A DNA stretch of 64,000 nucleotides from Branchinecta lynchi (Eukaryota; Arthropoda; Branchiopoda; Anostraca; Branchinectidae): contig JAKZAP010000003.1 in the NCBI GenBank assembly GCA_023053575.1, positions 4,502,561-4,566,560 on the forward strand, read 5' to 3'. The translations under genes and the position numbers were made by a program. Positions 44,586 to 56,564 of the stretch are shown piece after piece. The stretch's first letter is position 1, and the number at the start of each line of letters is the position of its first letter. The notes beneath the pieces were generated by a model that saw only the letters and a list, made by a program, of their open reading frames with translations, had not been told where the DNA came from and searched no databases.

Positions 44586-45403
44586 ATCAACGAATCCATC
44601 CAGACTGAATGGTCAGATAAATGTGCAACGATTCCTATGAGAGACGACCGTGCTTGGATGCCCTAAGCGCCACTGGAGATGCAGGAGGAGCTAAGGTCTA
44701 AGGTAGACCTTAGGACCTTTTTCACCAGATCATACCGAAAGTTCAAATATTCCTTCAGCCCAAGCTGACTGCGAAACACTTGTGTTTCCCACAAGTTCGG
44801 TTTTCCAGCTGCGGTTTTGAGCCTGAATAGGACCCTTGCCAAGAAGGGCGGAAATATAGCTCCAAAAAAATTCACCTGACGTATCCGTTAACTAACCAAA
44901 ACGAAACCTACAGGAAAATAAAAAAAAATTATCCGAAAAGAGCTGAGATACGACATTCTGGTTTCCCATCACTTATTCACTTAAATAGGCTAGAAGACAA
45001 GATGGAAATCCATTAGTTCGCTGCTCTGTTATTCTTATAATCGATTTTCATCGGACGGACACTTCTTTCTGATTTGTGGTACCTCTATGCTTAAAATATC
45101 TAGCAAATACAACGGTAAACAATTGACAAAAATTAAATCTTTTTTAAGCTACACACGAAAGTGGTCTTTCTTCTATTTATTCATATAACTACTTCAACAG
45201 AATAAAAATGTGAACAAATCCGGCAGAGCACGAGAAGACCGGACCTTAGAAGTTAACTAACTACTGATACAAATAACTAATAAAGCATTTAAATTCAGTA
45301 CAAGCCATTGATACTATTGGAAGTATGCGTGTTCTCCCGTCAGGGCCCCGTCCCCAACACCACCCGGTCAACTTACAATCTGGAATATAATATTTCCCAA
45401 GCT
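44586..45403. other. Unassigned spacer
   Basis: 44820-44880 shares aggacccttgccaagaa with 51270-51300. No gene. Confidence 0.25.
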
Positions 45404-45560
45404 ACACTGTAAAAAGTTTCTCCGAATAAGGATGCAGTATTTGCTGCCGGGATTAATCTTATCTCTATTGGGATAAAATTAATCCAAATTAGGGATAATC
45501 TTTTCTCAATATAGACAAGATTGATCCCCAGTAGCAAATACTGCAAGATTTGTTTCACAG
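45404..45560. mobile_element. Mariner-like MITE, family Q, copy 2
   Basis: CACTGTAAAAAGTTTCTCC ... TTTGTTTCACAGTG, flanked by TA on both sides (ctaCACTG ... CAGTGtag). Largely palindromic inside (gcagtatttgctgc / gcaaatactgc). Confidence 0.55.
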
Positions 45561-46555
45561 TGTAGTTGAACAAAAAACACGCTTTTGTTGAAATTGACGA
45601 ACTTTGTCTTGTCGGTCCAGCAGTGAATATTCCGTCACTACTAGAGCCCAAGGTGAAAAAATTCAAAAATCTATAAGCGGAGTCAAAATAATGAAGTGTA
45701 TTCAAACCAACTATAAAAAAATAAAATGAAAGATATCAAGACCCGAGGAAAGTCGTATCAGACCAAGAAAAGATCCCGGACCGAACAATGTTAATTCCCC
45801 AGGTCTAGTATCTTCATATACCCCACAAACTGGGAACAAACTCAGTCTCGCAAAAGCTGGTTAAAATTTAAATAATTAACATTCAATTATTGACGAACGA
45901 AATCCGCTGCAAACTGTACAGCTATGTTCTACCCGTCTACTTCAAATGATAAGAACCTAAAGCAGCTTTAGTGTTAAGTTATCGGTGCATGTCTTAAAAA
46001 ATACCTAAAGCACGGATACTGAAATGAGTAAGCAATACTAACACAAATGATATTAACCCGAGCGGAAATTCACGTCGCACCTGGGCTTCAGTGAGACAGC
46101 ACGACCGTATCAAATCGGATCAGGGCTTTATTTCACTCAAATTCACTTGCAAGCTTTGCATAAATAGTACTCAGATGACATAAATGGTGGCTGAAACTTA
46201 TCACCAAGCACATCAGTCGTGTATAATCTTAATGCAGAATTTTCAGCCTTGAGACAGTCATGGTTTTCAAATTAACTGGAACAAAAAGGTTACACGGAGA
46301 GAAAAAAGAAAGTATTAAAAAATAAATTGCGACAAATAAAGACGAAGTATAGCCAACAAAGGAAAAAGAAAACTAGACCAAAATTATATAAAAAATTGAT
46401 TAAAAATAAATTAATCGGAAGATGCACGGGAAAATAAAATTGCTACTTTATTACATTGGGACCAAACTTTCAAATCAGGTAACTGTTTCCTTTCCAGTGT
46501 ATGAGGGTGGAGGGTGGGGGGGGGGGGTGCAAGTCTATTGTCATTCAGTTGAAAT
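45561..46555. other. Unassigned spacer
   Basis: No gene or repeat recognised apart from a G12 tract at 46516-46527. Confidence 0.25.
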
Positions 46556-46760
46556 CCGTTCGGGCGGAGTGGTTGACGCGATGGGCTCGACCATTTTCTG
46601 ATACCCTTTGGGCGCAGATTCGAGTCTCGGTGGTGCCGCTTGGGGCGCAGATTAGTGGCGTGACCCTGTAAGACAACCAAATTCGACCCAGCCTCGCATG
46701 AGTAACTAGAGAAATCTAGGGAAGGTGACAGGAAGGGTGTGCGAAAGCATCAGCATGGTT
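46556..46760 (+). mobile_element. tRNA-derived SINE-like sequence
   Basis: GGAGTGGTTGACGCGATGGG resembles an A box and D arm of a Ser/Leu-type tRNA, and GCAGATTCGAGTCTCGG, about 50 bases on, resembles a B box and T arm. The acceptor stem does not pair well, so it is not a working tRNA gene. The downstream body is tRNA-unrelated. Confidence 0.45.
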
Positions 46761-47399
46761 AGCCCAGAACAGTCCATTCCACTTCCTCACTGAGGACCGA
46801 GAACGGGAGGTCAGCACGGGGGGGGGGGGGGCTCAGGAGAATAGTATGTGCTGATCCCTTTGGCCATACTATGCCCCGCAGGTCATAGTGATAATATAAG
46901 ATAGACTCTCAGCATCAAATTTATAGCCCTGCTTGACAATTTTCAAGCTGTCGCAAGCAAGCAGTTGCTGATACAAAATACAAATTCACAGTGGCTAAAG
47001 TCGTTGCAAACCGGGGAAAGAATCTCCGACTTCTCGCTAAGCCACTATTTGTGACCCCTCGGTATTTTGTCCCTATGCTAAAGAAAAAGGGTTTCTTTTC
47101 CGAGATTGCAGATCTTTCTTTACTCGCCACTTTGGTAAAGAAATTGTAAAGTTCAAAAAAATGTCATTCCTATATTAATACAACCATCAAACTTGATGTG
47201 TAGGAACCTGTCGGTGATGTGACGAAGGGGAGCGCCTTTTGAGAGCTCGGACGTAGCCGACAATCCCAAGAAAGGCTTGTTGGCGGTCAGCAAAATAAGA
47301 TCTGGGGAAGATTTCTGGAGATACTTACAAAATGAGACTAAAACACACTATTGTCTTCTAACTGGCCCTAAGGTAACGTAGCTAGCTTAAAAGTAGTAG
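46761..47399. other. Unassigned spacer
   Basis: G13 tract at 46819-46831. An open minus-strand frame (46921-47130) is not recognised. Confidence 0.25.
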
Positions 47400-47880
47400 A
47401 ATAGAATAGTAATTTATTCGCTCACACTCTCACGGTTACAAAACCAAAATTGGTGTTTACTGTCATGCAAGTATAACATATACATTTAAAAGCACGTACA
47501 AATATTCAAAGGCTATTTAAAATTTCAACAATCTTTGGTATACAACTATTTTGGTAACGGCTGTGTTTGGCGGCTACTGGTTGGAACATCGGGACCTTCG
47601 CAGAGACTGCTCGCTCTTGCCTTCCCTTGTCGTATGGGGGAGGGAGAAACCCATTGTAGATGGGGTGCGAAATAAGTTTTTTTTACCGATCTCGAGGCAT
47701 AGGTTCAGAGTCCGTTTCTCCAATGTATCAATCGTGTAGGTGCTTAGAAGAAGGGAGTAGGGTACCTTTGGGCCTTTATGAATGGAGAGCATGTTTTTGA
47801 ATTCTTTCAATACGTGAGTTTTGATCTGCAGTTCGACCAAAATGCCAAACTGTGCATGCGTACCCTATTAATGGTCTTAT
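47400..47880 (-). pseudogene. Non-LTR ORF2 C-terminus with tail
   Basis: Minus-strand frame: KTHVLKEFKNMLSIHKGPKV ... STYTIDTLEKRTLNLCLEI, then after a frameshift RYQNSCIPKIVEILNSL-stop near 47521. Same type as 25120-25444. It ends at gaataaattactattctatt (47400-47420), a short-period tail. Confidence 0.65.
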
Positions 47881-48119
47881 GAAAGAGGTATAAATCCTGA
47901 GGATGTCAAGACTTGGGACATTATGCTCTGATCATATTTATTTTTCTCTATAGTTAACTTTGATAAAAAATAAATACAAAATTTAACAATTCTTCCATGT
48001 TTTTGTCTATTATTTCCTTCCGTTTCTCTTTCTTTCCTTTCAGTGTATTTTTCTACTTTTTTGCCGTCACCTTTCACCTTTTTTCACCTTTCTGTATGTG
48101 TAGTTTATTTATGTTTCTA

Positions 48120-48295
48120 ATATATATATATATATGTGATGGAACTATTGTAATGTGAAAATTTTCAGTGTAGCTTAGTCTATAGGTAGTAGATCCAAAG
48201 CAAGATAGCTTCAGGGGGTCTTGTTTATTGCATATATTTATGTTATGTAGTCTATGTAGTACAAATAAATGAATGAATGAATGAATACAAGCTTT
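48120..48295 (+). mobile_element. Non-LTR 3' UTR, family Y
   Basis: (TA)n at 48120-48135, then gcaagatagcttcagggggt and AATAAATGAATGAATG. Reverse complement of 2837-2960. Confidence 0.5.
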
Positions 48296-48469
48296 AACAT
48301 GTGCAGGACTGAGTTTGCCTTACGGAGTATTTCTACTGTAAACACGAAAATGGGGTTAATTGTCTGGGGTAATTGTCTGACGAGAGAACTAACTTCAGAG
48401 ATGGATTCGGTTAGATTTTTACCAGTACACCAAATAATCTAATTATTTTTTTTCAATCAAATCTCTTGT

Positions 48470-49076
48470 TTTGGCCGAATACTGGACGAAATACTTCTCC
48501 GGTAAAAAAAATTGAACTCCAAATGTCTCCCCCTTACATCGAATCTCTAATCCGCCACAGATCTAGCTTTTGGTTTTTACCAATTTTCCGTGGTCAACCA
48601 GATTCCGGTCGAATTGCTAGTCTGATGAGAATTAAAATTCAAAAACGAATTCAGCGTGTACACTTACCCCTACACTGTCGGCTATCTTATCAGTTTTATA
48701 AACATCTTCAATTTCGCCCTACTTTTACCAGTATTCCGATTTGGGCCGGATTCCGGCGAACTATTTGTCCACCAAATAAGTTTCAGACATCGATTCACCA
48801 TGTCTCATTACCACTAAATAGACCATTTGAGAAGCTTTAAAAATATATCTGTTTCGCCCTTTAAGTTGAAACTACCTGCACAGCCCAAATATACAGCTCC
48901 GAAGCACATCTACGAATTTGACCTGTTGTTTGACTGTTTGAATGTTGACCCGAATTGACCTTTGACCCAAAGAATCTTCTGAACAAAATATCTGAACCCC
49001 TTCGAGACTATCCGGAGCTGTGGTACTGACGGAAAAACTTTACGAAGACACAGCTATCACGTCATTTTGGGGTCCC
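48470..49076 (+). repeat. 137-bp-unit element (F137), copy 5
   Basis: Diverged units (attccggtcgaattgcta, attccggcgaactatttgtc) and a terminal TTTTGGGGTCCC. Confidence 0.5.
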
Positions 49077-49369
49077 AAAACAAAACGGTCACTGGATATT
49101 TTAATTGAGTGGGTCGTTGCGTATAGTTCCAAAATTTGAGAAGTGATAAAACTGGGCGAGAACGATGGAAGAAGTAGGAAATGTGGAAAAGAAAAATTTT
49201 GGCGACCTTCGTCTGTTCGGGAGTTTCTCAAGTGCAGGCTATGGAGAATCGGCAGCGTTTTTAGTGGACTGTTCTCTTCAACAATCCACTATTGCGAGCG
49301 CTGGAGCAGCTTTCGGTTTCCGGTTTTCAGTTTTTACCGTATTCTGTGGAGCTCATAACTCATGAACCA

Positions 49370-50045
49370 GTGCAAGTATCAAGTTGAAACTGGGTAGACT
49401 TGAGGGTAGTGGGGTCTAGTTGTGCCTTCTGGAGGTCCCAACCCCCACACCCACCCGGTTCAGGGGCAAATGGGCCCAGAGAATAATGTTCATAACTTGA
49501 CCATACCTGGAAATAGGACGATGAAATTCCTTGAACTCGTAGGTCCTATGGCCGGGATTTTACTTTCAAAGTTTCACGTCCCCCCCCCACCCCGTCCAAG
49601 GGCAACATGGCCCAGATTGCCCAGGAGTAAATTTCTTTACCCGTGACAGGAATCAACAGATATCAAGTTGGAACGTGGTAGGTTTGTGAGCATTGCGGTC
49701 TCTTTTTGCTTTTGCGGGCCCCAAAGCACAACCCCACTTGGTTCAGGGGAAATTGGGCTGGGGAAATAGTGATGAAATTCCATCGTGATTTTGGACCACC
49801 AGGTTGGGAATATCAATGTAGAGTTGAAACACTCCCCCCCCCCCCCCCGTTGATGGGCAAGTGGGCCCAATTTGCCCACGAGTAAAGTTTTTGACCCGTG
49901 ACTGGAATCAAACTCTAACTTGGTATAGTCGAGGATATTTATGTCTAGATATGCAATTTGATGGGTTCCACCCCCCCCCCTCCCGTTCATGGGTAACTGG
50001 GCCCAGATTTCCCGTTAGTTAAGTTCGTCTATGACATGTCTAAGT
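49370..50045. repeat. GGGCCC repeat family (Z), second array
   Basis: About five degenerate units of roughly 125-145 bp with ttcaNgggNaaNtgggccca and cccccc runs, including C15 at 49834-49848. As at 9.2-12 kb, a Z array lies downstream of an F137 copy. Confidence 0.5.
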
Positions 50046-50890
50046 TCAACTCTTGTATATGTGTGGATATATATGTATAGATACGGATTTTGATACAACA
50101 GCAACAAATAAGACCACGCGGCGTACTTTAATCCTTAACGATCAGTTGGAAACTGGACGGTTTTGTCCAGGTTTCGTCATATTATCAATGATATGCCGTT
50201 CTGAATAAAGTTGCGACAAAGGGATATTAGACAATAAAACGATTTGGTTTTATTACACTTTTGCTTACCTTGCTAATAGAAAAAGAGGTTAAAGTATCGG
50301 ACTGGCTAGCGAGACATTCAGTATATAAACATTTACCGTTCTTGCAAGAGTTTGAAGATCTTCTATGGATTTCGAAATGCGGTTTGTTTACATTAAAAGG
50401 TTTTAAACTGGGATGATTTCAAATTAGGTTATTTCAATATTTTTTGGTTACTGGTGATGTGAAATGTCTTGTTTCTAACGCTGTTTCTCCATAAGATATG
50501 ATCAAACTTTACTTTCACAATCCACGTCTGAGCGCTTGCGCACTTGTTTGGTCAAGGAGCAGAGATGTGGTTTACATATGGTGTTCATAAAATTTTGATT
50601 AGAATTTGTGTTTTTTTTAAATTATAGTTTTGTTTTTTCCCTCCATGACCCATCGGGCTTTGGGGGGGAAACATACTATTTAATTCATTCAAAAGGACTA
50701 CAAAATCAATATTATCGGCATCTAATATAACAAGTAACACTGGGATACACATCCATATATGAAATGTTATTAAGTGACGTTACTATATACCCTTGATATT
50801 ACACATTCTCTTTCAGCCCAAGATCACAGGAAATCTTATTGGTGTATAGCCATTTCGAAGAAGTGATTTATTTATTGCAAGTTCGTAGCT
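50046..50890. other. Unassigned spacer
   Basis: 50510-50560 shares cacNNtccacgtctgagcgcttgc with 23030-23055. No gene. Confidence 0.25.
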
Positions 50891-51252
50891 TCCACACTGT
50901 CAAAAGTTTCATAACAGATAGCGTATAACACTTTCAAGAATAACACCTTTTCACTTAGAAATAAAGTGTTATGGCCAATTAAGTTTACACTATTTCGTGT
51001 CTAGATAGTAAAATACTAACGGGAGCGAAAGAAACATAACAGATAACATACCAAAGTGTTATCTGTTGAAACCGCGTATCCTTCTGTTGTCGTTATGTAA
51101 CTTCTGACAGTGTAGTATTTTTACCTGTTGAAGCTGTTGTTGGAGATCTAGGCACGAAATAGTACAAACTTAATTGGTCATAACACTCTATTTCTAAGGG
51201 AAAAGGTGTTATTCTTGAAAGTGGTACGCGCAATCTGTTATGAAACTCCTGA
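50891..51252. mobile_element. CACTGTC-type MITE with a partial inverted partner
   Basis: 50891-51114 has ends CACTGTCAAAAGTTTCATAAC and GTTATGTAACTTCTGACAGTG. 51150-51252 is the reverse complement of about 50894-50997. A further end, CACTGTCAGAAGTTTTGTAAC, is at 56038. Probably mariner-like, but no clear TA duplication. Confidence 0.5.
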
Positions 51253-51359
51253 AAGTGCACCAACAGCCTTAAGAGGACCCTTGCCAAGAAAAGCCGAAAT
51301 ATCGCTAACGAATATCCTAGCTGACTTGTCCGTTTCAAGTCATTTTCCCAGCTTGATAT

Positions 51360-51990
51360 GAGAATATATTTAATAACCAATTGGCCGTAAAAAATACATG
51401 AGTTACAATACACTTTACATCACTCAATACTTATCTTTATTTAACTAATACACTCTTTAAGAATTGGCATATTTAAAGTATCTTAGCTTATTTTTTGTTT
51501 CAAGAATATCGGGGAACTTGATAGTATACCCATTAAGAAAGTGTCTCCTGAGGTCTGAGAGTTGCTCGCATTCAACCAGAAAATGGCCCTCTGCCTCTGT
51601 TTTAAAGCACAGGGGGCATTGTCGCTTACTATTTGGGATCTTAAAACCCCAATTACTCCGACCACGTACTGGCAGGCAGTTCGCTCGTAGCTGAAACCAC
51701 AGGCGCAGGCTCTCCGCCGGTAGGTATAGCTTGAAGTAAAATTCCATTCCGAAAATCTGCTTAACTTCTTTGTAGTATTTTAATGTATCTGAATTTTGTG
51801 TCCGTTCGTACCAAGCCTGAACCTCTTGTTCTTCTAACACTCTTGTGAATTCACGTATGAAGCTGGTCGGGTCTCCTTCCGGCCCTCTTCCTTCATTCCA
51901 TATGTACGAAAGACCTGCATTATCTAAAAGTATATTTTGTGTGTGTGAGGGGGAGGGGGGGATATTCACGGGACTACTGTTTGTGCTTCG
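51360..51990 (-). pseudogene. Non-LTR ORF2 C-terminal zinc-knuckle region
   Basis: A 170-codon frame at 51457-51969 with RLWFQLRANCLPVRGRSNWG and then CPLCFKTEAEGHFLVECEQL, a C-x2-C-x7-H-x4-C knuckle found after the RT in many non-LTR elements. Upstream coding continues in another frame to about 52060. The 3' UTR runs to about 51360. 5'-truncated. Confidence 0.65.
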
Positions 51991-52060
51991 GCCTTAAACT
52001 GCAGTACTTAATCCATTTAATTTTTTCTCGAATTCTCGGCTCTACCTTCGGGGTGTTACG

Positions 52061-52452
52061 GTTTTTCGATGGGGCGGGAAGGTCAAATAATTATCATGGA
52101 TCCCGAAGCAACAATCTGAAGTTTTTGCCATTCAAAGATGTGGTAATTGATGGGATGAGCAATGTTTCGTGTCTAAGAGGCTATAAGGGCATGGCATATA
52201 TGGTCTTGCTCAAGGGAGAGGGAATGTCGATTCAATGAGAAGGTGTTCAGGTTCATTTAATCTTCAAATATTCAAAACGGATGATCATGAAGAGAGCAGG
52301 CTTGATGGGCAGAAGAAAACAACGACCAATAATTTTTGCTTTTAAGGAAATGATAAACAATGGACATTCACAACTGGGTACAATATACCATCTGATCCGG
52401 TCCCAAGAACATGGACATCTAGCAAGTAATCTCACCAACCAAAAAAAAAAAA
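52061..52452. other. Unassigned spacer
   Basis: No gene recognised. Confidence 0.2.
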
Positions 52453-54136
52453 GAGCTAGAAGCTCATATGACACTTGCAAGGCTGGGTAAGAGGATGCAA
52501 GTAGGAATTTGCGTGGGTTTGTCGTAATCATTGTTCAAAGCCCTTGATATAATAATGACCACGGACCCTTGGAAACCACGAAAACGTTGTACTTAGCTGT
52601 GGCGATGCGCACTTTGCGCATCAAAACCCTTGAGGCAAAAATTATCATGGGCCCTTTAGGATCATGAATATATATGGTTTGGTCAAAATTATTTTTTTTT
52701 ACTATTCGTTTAAGATGTGAACTTCAAGGGTGCTACATATTCATTTTTAAGCAAAATCTTTGTGGCACAAAAATCAGCAAAGTTTCAACTTTAGTCTGGA
52801 CCATCGGAATTTCAGAACCGACCCTCCCATCGGAATTTCAGAACCCTCCCTCCAACTCCATCCACAGTGCCTGGATCCGGTCCTGGATCCGAACTTCAAG
52901 GGTGCTACAAAATAATTTTTAATTAAAATCTTAAGAGTCTCTAATGTTCAAGCCAAGTTTCATCGTCCTAGCACATCTAGAAGTACCTTAAATCATTATC
53001 GTTGTAATTTCGGATCCCCCACTCCAACTCCCCACAAAGTGCCCGAAACTGGTCCGGTTCTGTCACTGATGTATCTAGGGCTAATGCTTTCGTTCTTCCC
53101 ACCAAGTTTCATCCCAATCGCTTCACTCGAAGCGTTTCACAACATTTCTGGTCCCCCCCCCCCGACTCCTCCCACATTGATCGGATCCGCTCAGCAGTTG
53201 AAATGGGACAGCTGTAATCCGATTACCGGTTCAAAGTTCGACATTTACTTCAAGATTATGAATTCCCCCCCTTCACTCCCCCCACGATGGCTGAATCGGA
53301 GAAACGACTGTTCTTAAGTTAAAATTGTCTCTGATATGCCTGCCAAGTTTCACCATCCTAGTACACCTGGAAGCACCTTAAGTCTGGATTATTGGAATTT
53401 CAGAACCCTCCCTCCAACTCCCCCCCCCCATAGTGCCTGGATCCGGTCCGGTCTTGCCAACTATGTATCTAGGGCTTGTGCTTCTTCTTCCCACCAAGTT
53501 TCATTCCGATCCGTCCATTCTGAACATATCTCACGATTTCCGCCCCCCCCTCCAACTCCCCCCAAAGCCACTAGATCCATTCCGGACTTGAATTGTGACA
53601 TCTGAGACAGGAGGTCTTTTCAAAGTTATACATCCACTCTCCCCACGGTGGTCGGATCGGAAAAGTGACTATTTCCAAGTTAGTTTGGTCGGGTCGCTAA
53701 TATGCCTGCCAATTTCATCGTCCTAGCACATCTGGAAGTACCCTAACTCGCGATCACCGGGCTGACCGACATACCGACCGACGGAAAAGTAATCGGTATA
53801 TGGTACTCGGCAGGAATGCAAGTGCCATAAAAATACGACCCACGAACCATAAATACTTCAAGTACAAACCGCCTGCCAAAGCTCAAAATATACTTTTGAG
53901 GAAACAAGACATTTTAATGATCCGTAAGGGCCCATGATAATTGTGCCTGAAGGGTTTTGCTCACAAGGGAATGCCTAGCCCCCTCAAAGTAAAATTACCG
54001 CAAAGTGCAAACAAAACTTTCAACTAAATAATAAATTTGCATGATCCCCAAGGCCCTATGAACATTCGTCCATCGAGGGTATTGATTACAAACCCAACTG
54101 ACCCAACTATGCATGTCCCATATGAGCTTCTAGCTC
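52453..54136. repeat. R-family repeat pair facing outward
   Basis: Both outer ends carry the hairpin GAGCTTCTAGCTC (52453-52465 inverted, 54124-54136) with catatg next to it. 52625-52670 and 53915-53975 are inverted copies (aaNcccttNaggca ... atcatgggccc). Interior units with ccaagtttcatcNcNatc and ccccactcc repeat several times. Near 53770-53790 is gaccgaccgacgg. No coding frame. Confidence 0.6.
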
Positions 54137-54337
54137 TTGTTATTTTATTTTGTAAACATTTGAAGAACGTTACAGATCTACATTAAATTGATATTTAGTC
54201 CATGATTTTGTAACGCTATTTCTGATCAAGAATTTTAGTCCCTCTGTTTTCATAAATGACTGACGTAAAATGTTGAGATTGTTTTGGGAGAACATGTCCG
54301 GCTTGTAAAATATCCCAGGAGTTGTTTGCAATTATTA

Positions 54338-54830
54338 TGGTACTTGCCTTACAGCCAAGTGCCATAGCCTATACAGATCACTTTTCCGTCGGTCGGTTCG
54401 GTGACCGCTAGTTAGGGTACTTTTAGATGTGCTAGGACGACGAAACTTCGCAGGCGTATTAGGGACCCGACCAAACTAACTTGGAAATAGTCAGTTCCCC
54501 AACCAGACCATCGTAGGGGAGATCAGGGAGGGGAAATCCGGAATCTTGAGGTACACATACATTTTGGACGGGAGATCAGATCTTAATGAAACTTGATATT
54601 TGAATCCCCATTTCTAGTCCGGACCGGATCCGGTCACTAAACCGTGTGACACGCTCAGAGTGGAGGGATCGGGATGAAACTTAGTGGGAAGAACAAGCAT
54701 AAGCCGGTTCTGAGATTCCGATGATCCCGGGACAAAGTACTTCCAGACACGCTAGGACGATGAAACTTGGCAGGCGTATGAGGGACCCGACCATATTGAC
54801 TTAGTGCCATATGAGCTTCTAGCTCTTGTT
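54338..54830 (+). repeat. R-family repeat, complete short copy
   Basis: Starts tacttgccttacagccaagtg and ends GTGCCATATGAGCTTCTAGCTCTTGTT. Inside are ttccgtcggtcggtt and three ggacgatgaaacttgg-like words. Confidence 0.65.
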
Positions 54831-54835
54831 ATTAT

Positions 54836-55473
54836 TAATTTTATTACCCATCATAATGGACAAGTACACAAAAAAGAAGTATGAAAGATAAGGGAAAACG
54901 AAGACAGTACACACCACTACGTATCTACCAATGAAACGTCTTCAACTATTTGAGTAATCTATAGACATCACTTGTCGGGTCGAGATCTTGCCTAAACTCC
55001 ATTTATGCAGTCAGCACCACCCATCTGGGATAAGATCAATTCCGGTCTTTTTGGTTTCCCAGGTGGATGGGTGATGTTCGTTTTGTTGTTGTTTTGTTTG
55101 TCGTCTTGTTTTAGGCTAGTCAAGATGGATTTTCTTTTTCCGGATTAAAGAGTAATAATATTAATAATATACCGCATTAAACGCTTCATGGTGTTTGAGA
55201 ATAGCAGCAAACAGGAGCAGACGTAGCAGTGAAATATTAGCAAAACAAGCATGGGTATGCTCAGTGACATGGATGAAAACAGCCAAATACAACTGAGTGA
55301 TTCAGGTCGTGAACAAACTGATCATTTAATAATTCTGTAGAGAAACACCGGTTCCAAATTACATGAACTCACTTGATTAAGTATCTGGTGAAGGGAGAAG
55401 TAGAACAAAGGAAGGATTTTTAATGTCTCAATTGCTAGGGGGGCCACTGCCCATAGACAAATAGCCAGGTGAG
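54836..55473. other. Non-LTR-like tail and unassigned spacer
   Basis: 54836-54900 looks like a minus-strand retrotransposon tail (aataaaattaataat). Otherwise nothing recognised. Confidence 0.25.
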
Positions 55474-55675
55474 TTAGCAAGGAAGCAATTTTGCTTTTTC
55501 CGCCTCTATCGAAATTCGAAGATTCTCTCCCTTATTCTTCTCAACGACAAAGAATTCGGCGTTCAGGAAGACCCATTTTGGTTTGAAAGGGGGTTCGGAT
55601 TTTAGATGGAAAGATTTTTTTTTCGATTTACAAAGTTCATTATCAACGTTCAAAACCTGCGTAAGGAACACATAA
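55474..55675 (-). CDS. Candidate terminal exon of an unidentified gene
   Basis: A pyrimidine-rich acceptor (TTTTTAAGCAG, exon base 55675) leads into 66 open codons ending in a stop. The product runs SYVFLTQVLNVDNELC ... KPKWVFLNAEFFVVEKN and ends AEKAKLLPC. The phase (one base, then codons) matches the donor of the exon at 55882-55950, with a 206-nt intron. ATTAAA, a possible polyadenylation signal, lies about 60 bases downstream. No domain recognised; a vague likeness to the beta-sandwich end of alpha-amylase-type proteins is too weak to name it. Confidence 0.3.
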
Positions 55676-55881
55676 CTGCTTAAAAAGAATAAAAAGGAAA
55701 GATCAACATTTCACAAACCAAGGAGAATAAAAACAAACATAAGCCTTTACCGACTTTCGCATATTTGCCAGTGACTTGGCATTAATTCAAACATGTATTG
55801 CCTCTTCAGCAATTAATGTTTATTCAGTAATGACGCAAGACTTGACGGCAAATAAAGGAGTTATTCTTACGTACGCATCAC

Positions 55882-55950
55882 CTGTTGAGAATGTTTGTTG
55901 TATGCAGAACAGTCAGCTTGTCATCTCCGAGCGAATATATAATATCCGCG
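55882..55950 (-). CDS. Candidate internal exon, 69 nt
   Basis: Bounded by an acceptor (TTAATGACAG, exon base 55950) and a donor (AACAG|GTGATG, last base 55882). The open frame reads ADIIYSLGDDKLTVLHTTNI, which looks like protein. It ends in phase 2 and joins in frame to the next exon. No upstream partner exon was found with confidence in 55951-56560. Confidence 0.27.
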
Positions 55951-56564
55951 CTGTCATTAAAAAAAGTAAGAGATATCATGAGGCTATAGTTTTTGTTTTA
56001 TTATTTTTTTCCGATTCCTTAAAGTTCAACTGAAAGCACTGTCAGAAGTTTTGTAACAGACAACACAAGGATGCGCATTGCAACAGACAACACTTGGGAT
56101 GTAACCTTTTGTGTGAAAGTTATGCGCTAAATCTTATGCATAACACGCATTTCCAGGAAGACCCGACAAACCGCCGAAAAAGCATATGCTGACTTTTTTG
56201 TTTGTCGTTATGATATCGGAGAAACACTGTTCTCTAGACTCCACTGCAGGTGCTTTAGTGATAGCGCACTGGAGAGATCGTCGTAGTGTAGACAGAATAC
56301 TTCTGGGTTGTGCCATATTCCGGAAAACAGGGTATGGCAAGCAATCCCAAACCACAGACCCAAATTCTCTAAAATCACTGTGGACGTTATCACCCACCGC
56401 CTATCCTCTATATGAAGCACGTTTGACGCGATCTGGTTACTTATAATTTGAACAAGTCTCCTCGTAAAAAGATCAAAGAGGTGCTGTCTAGAAACGAAAA
56501 CGTCTATGTTCTCTAGAAATCACATTTATGCACCCTGGATGTTCTATTTTGCATGGGCTTTTCC
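55951..56564. other. Spacer with a CACTGTC-type MITE end
   Basis: 56038 carries CACTGTCAGAAG. A minus-strand frame open at 56208-56420 is not recognised. Confidence 0.25.

Noticed and set aside
45373..45705. 110-codon minus-strand frame as a gene
   Set aside because: About half of it is the palindromic MITE Q copy.
46563..46640. Functional Ser/Leu tRNA gene
   Set aside because: Acceptor stem and anticodon arm do not pair acceptably.
52281..53605. Pro-rich frames (e.g. 53039-53605) as genes
   Set aside because: They are translations of C-rich R-family repeat units.
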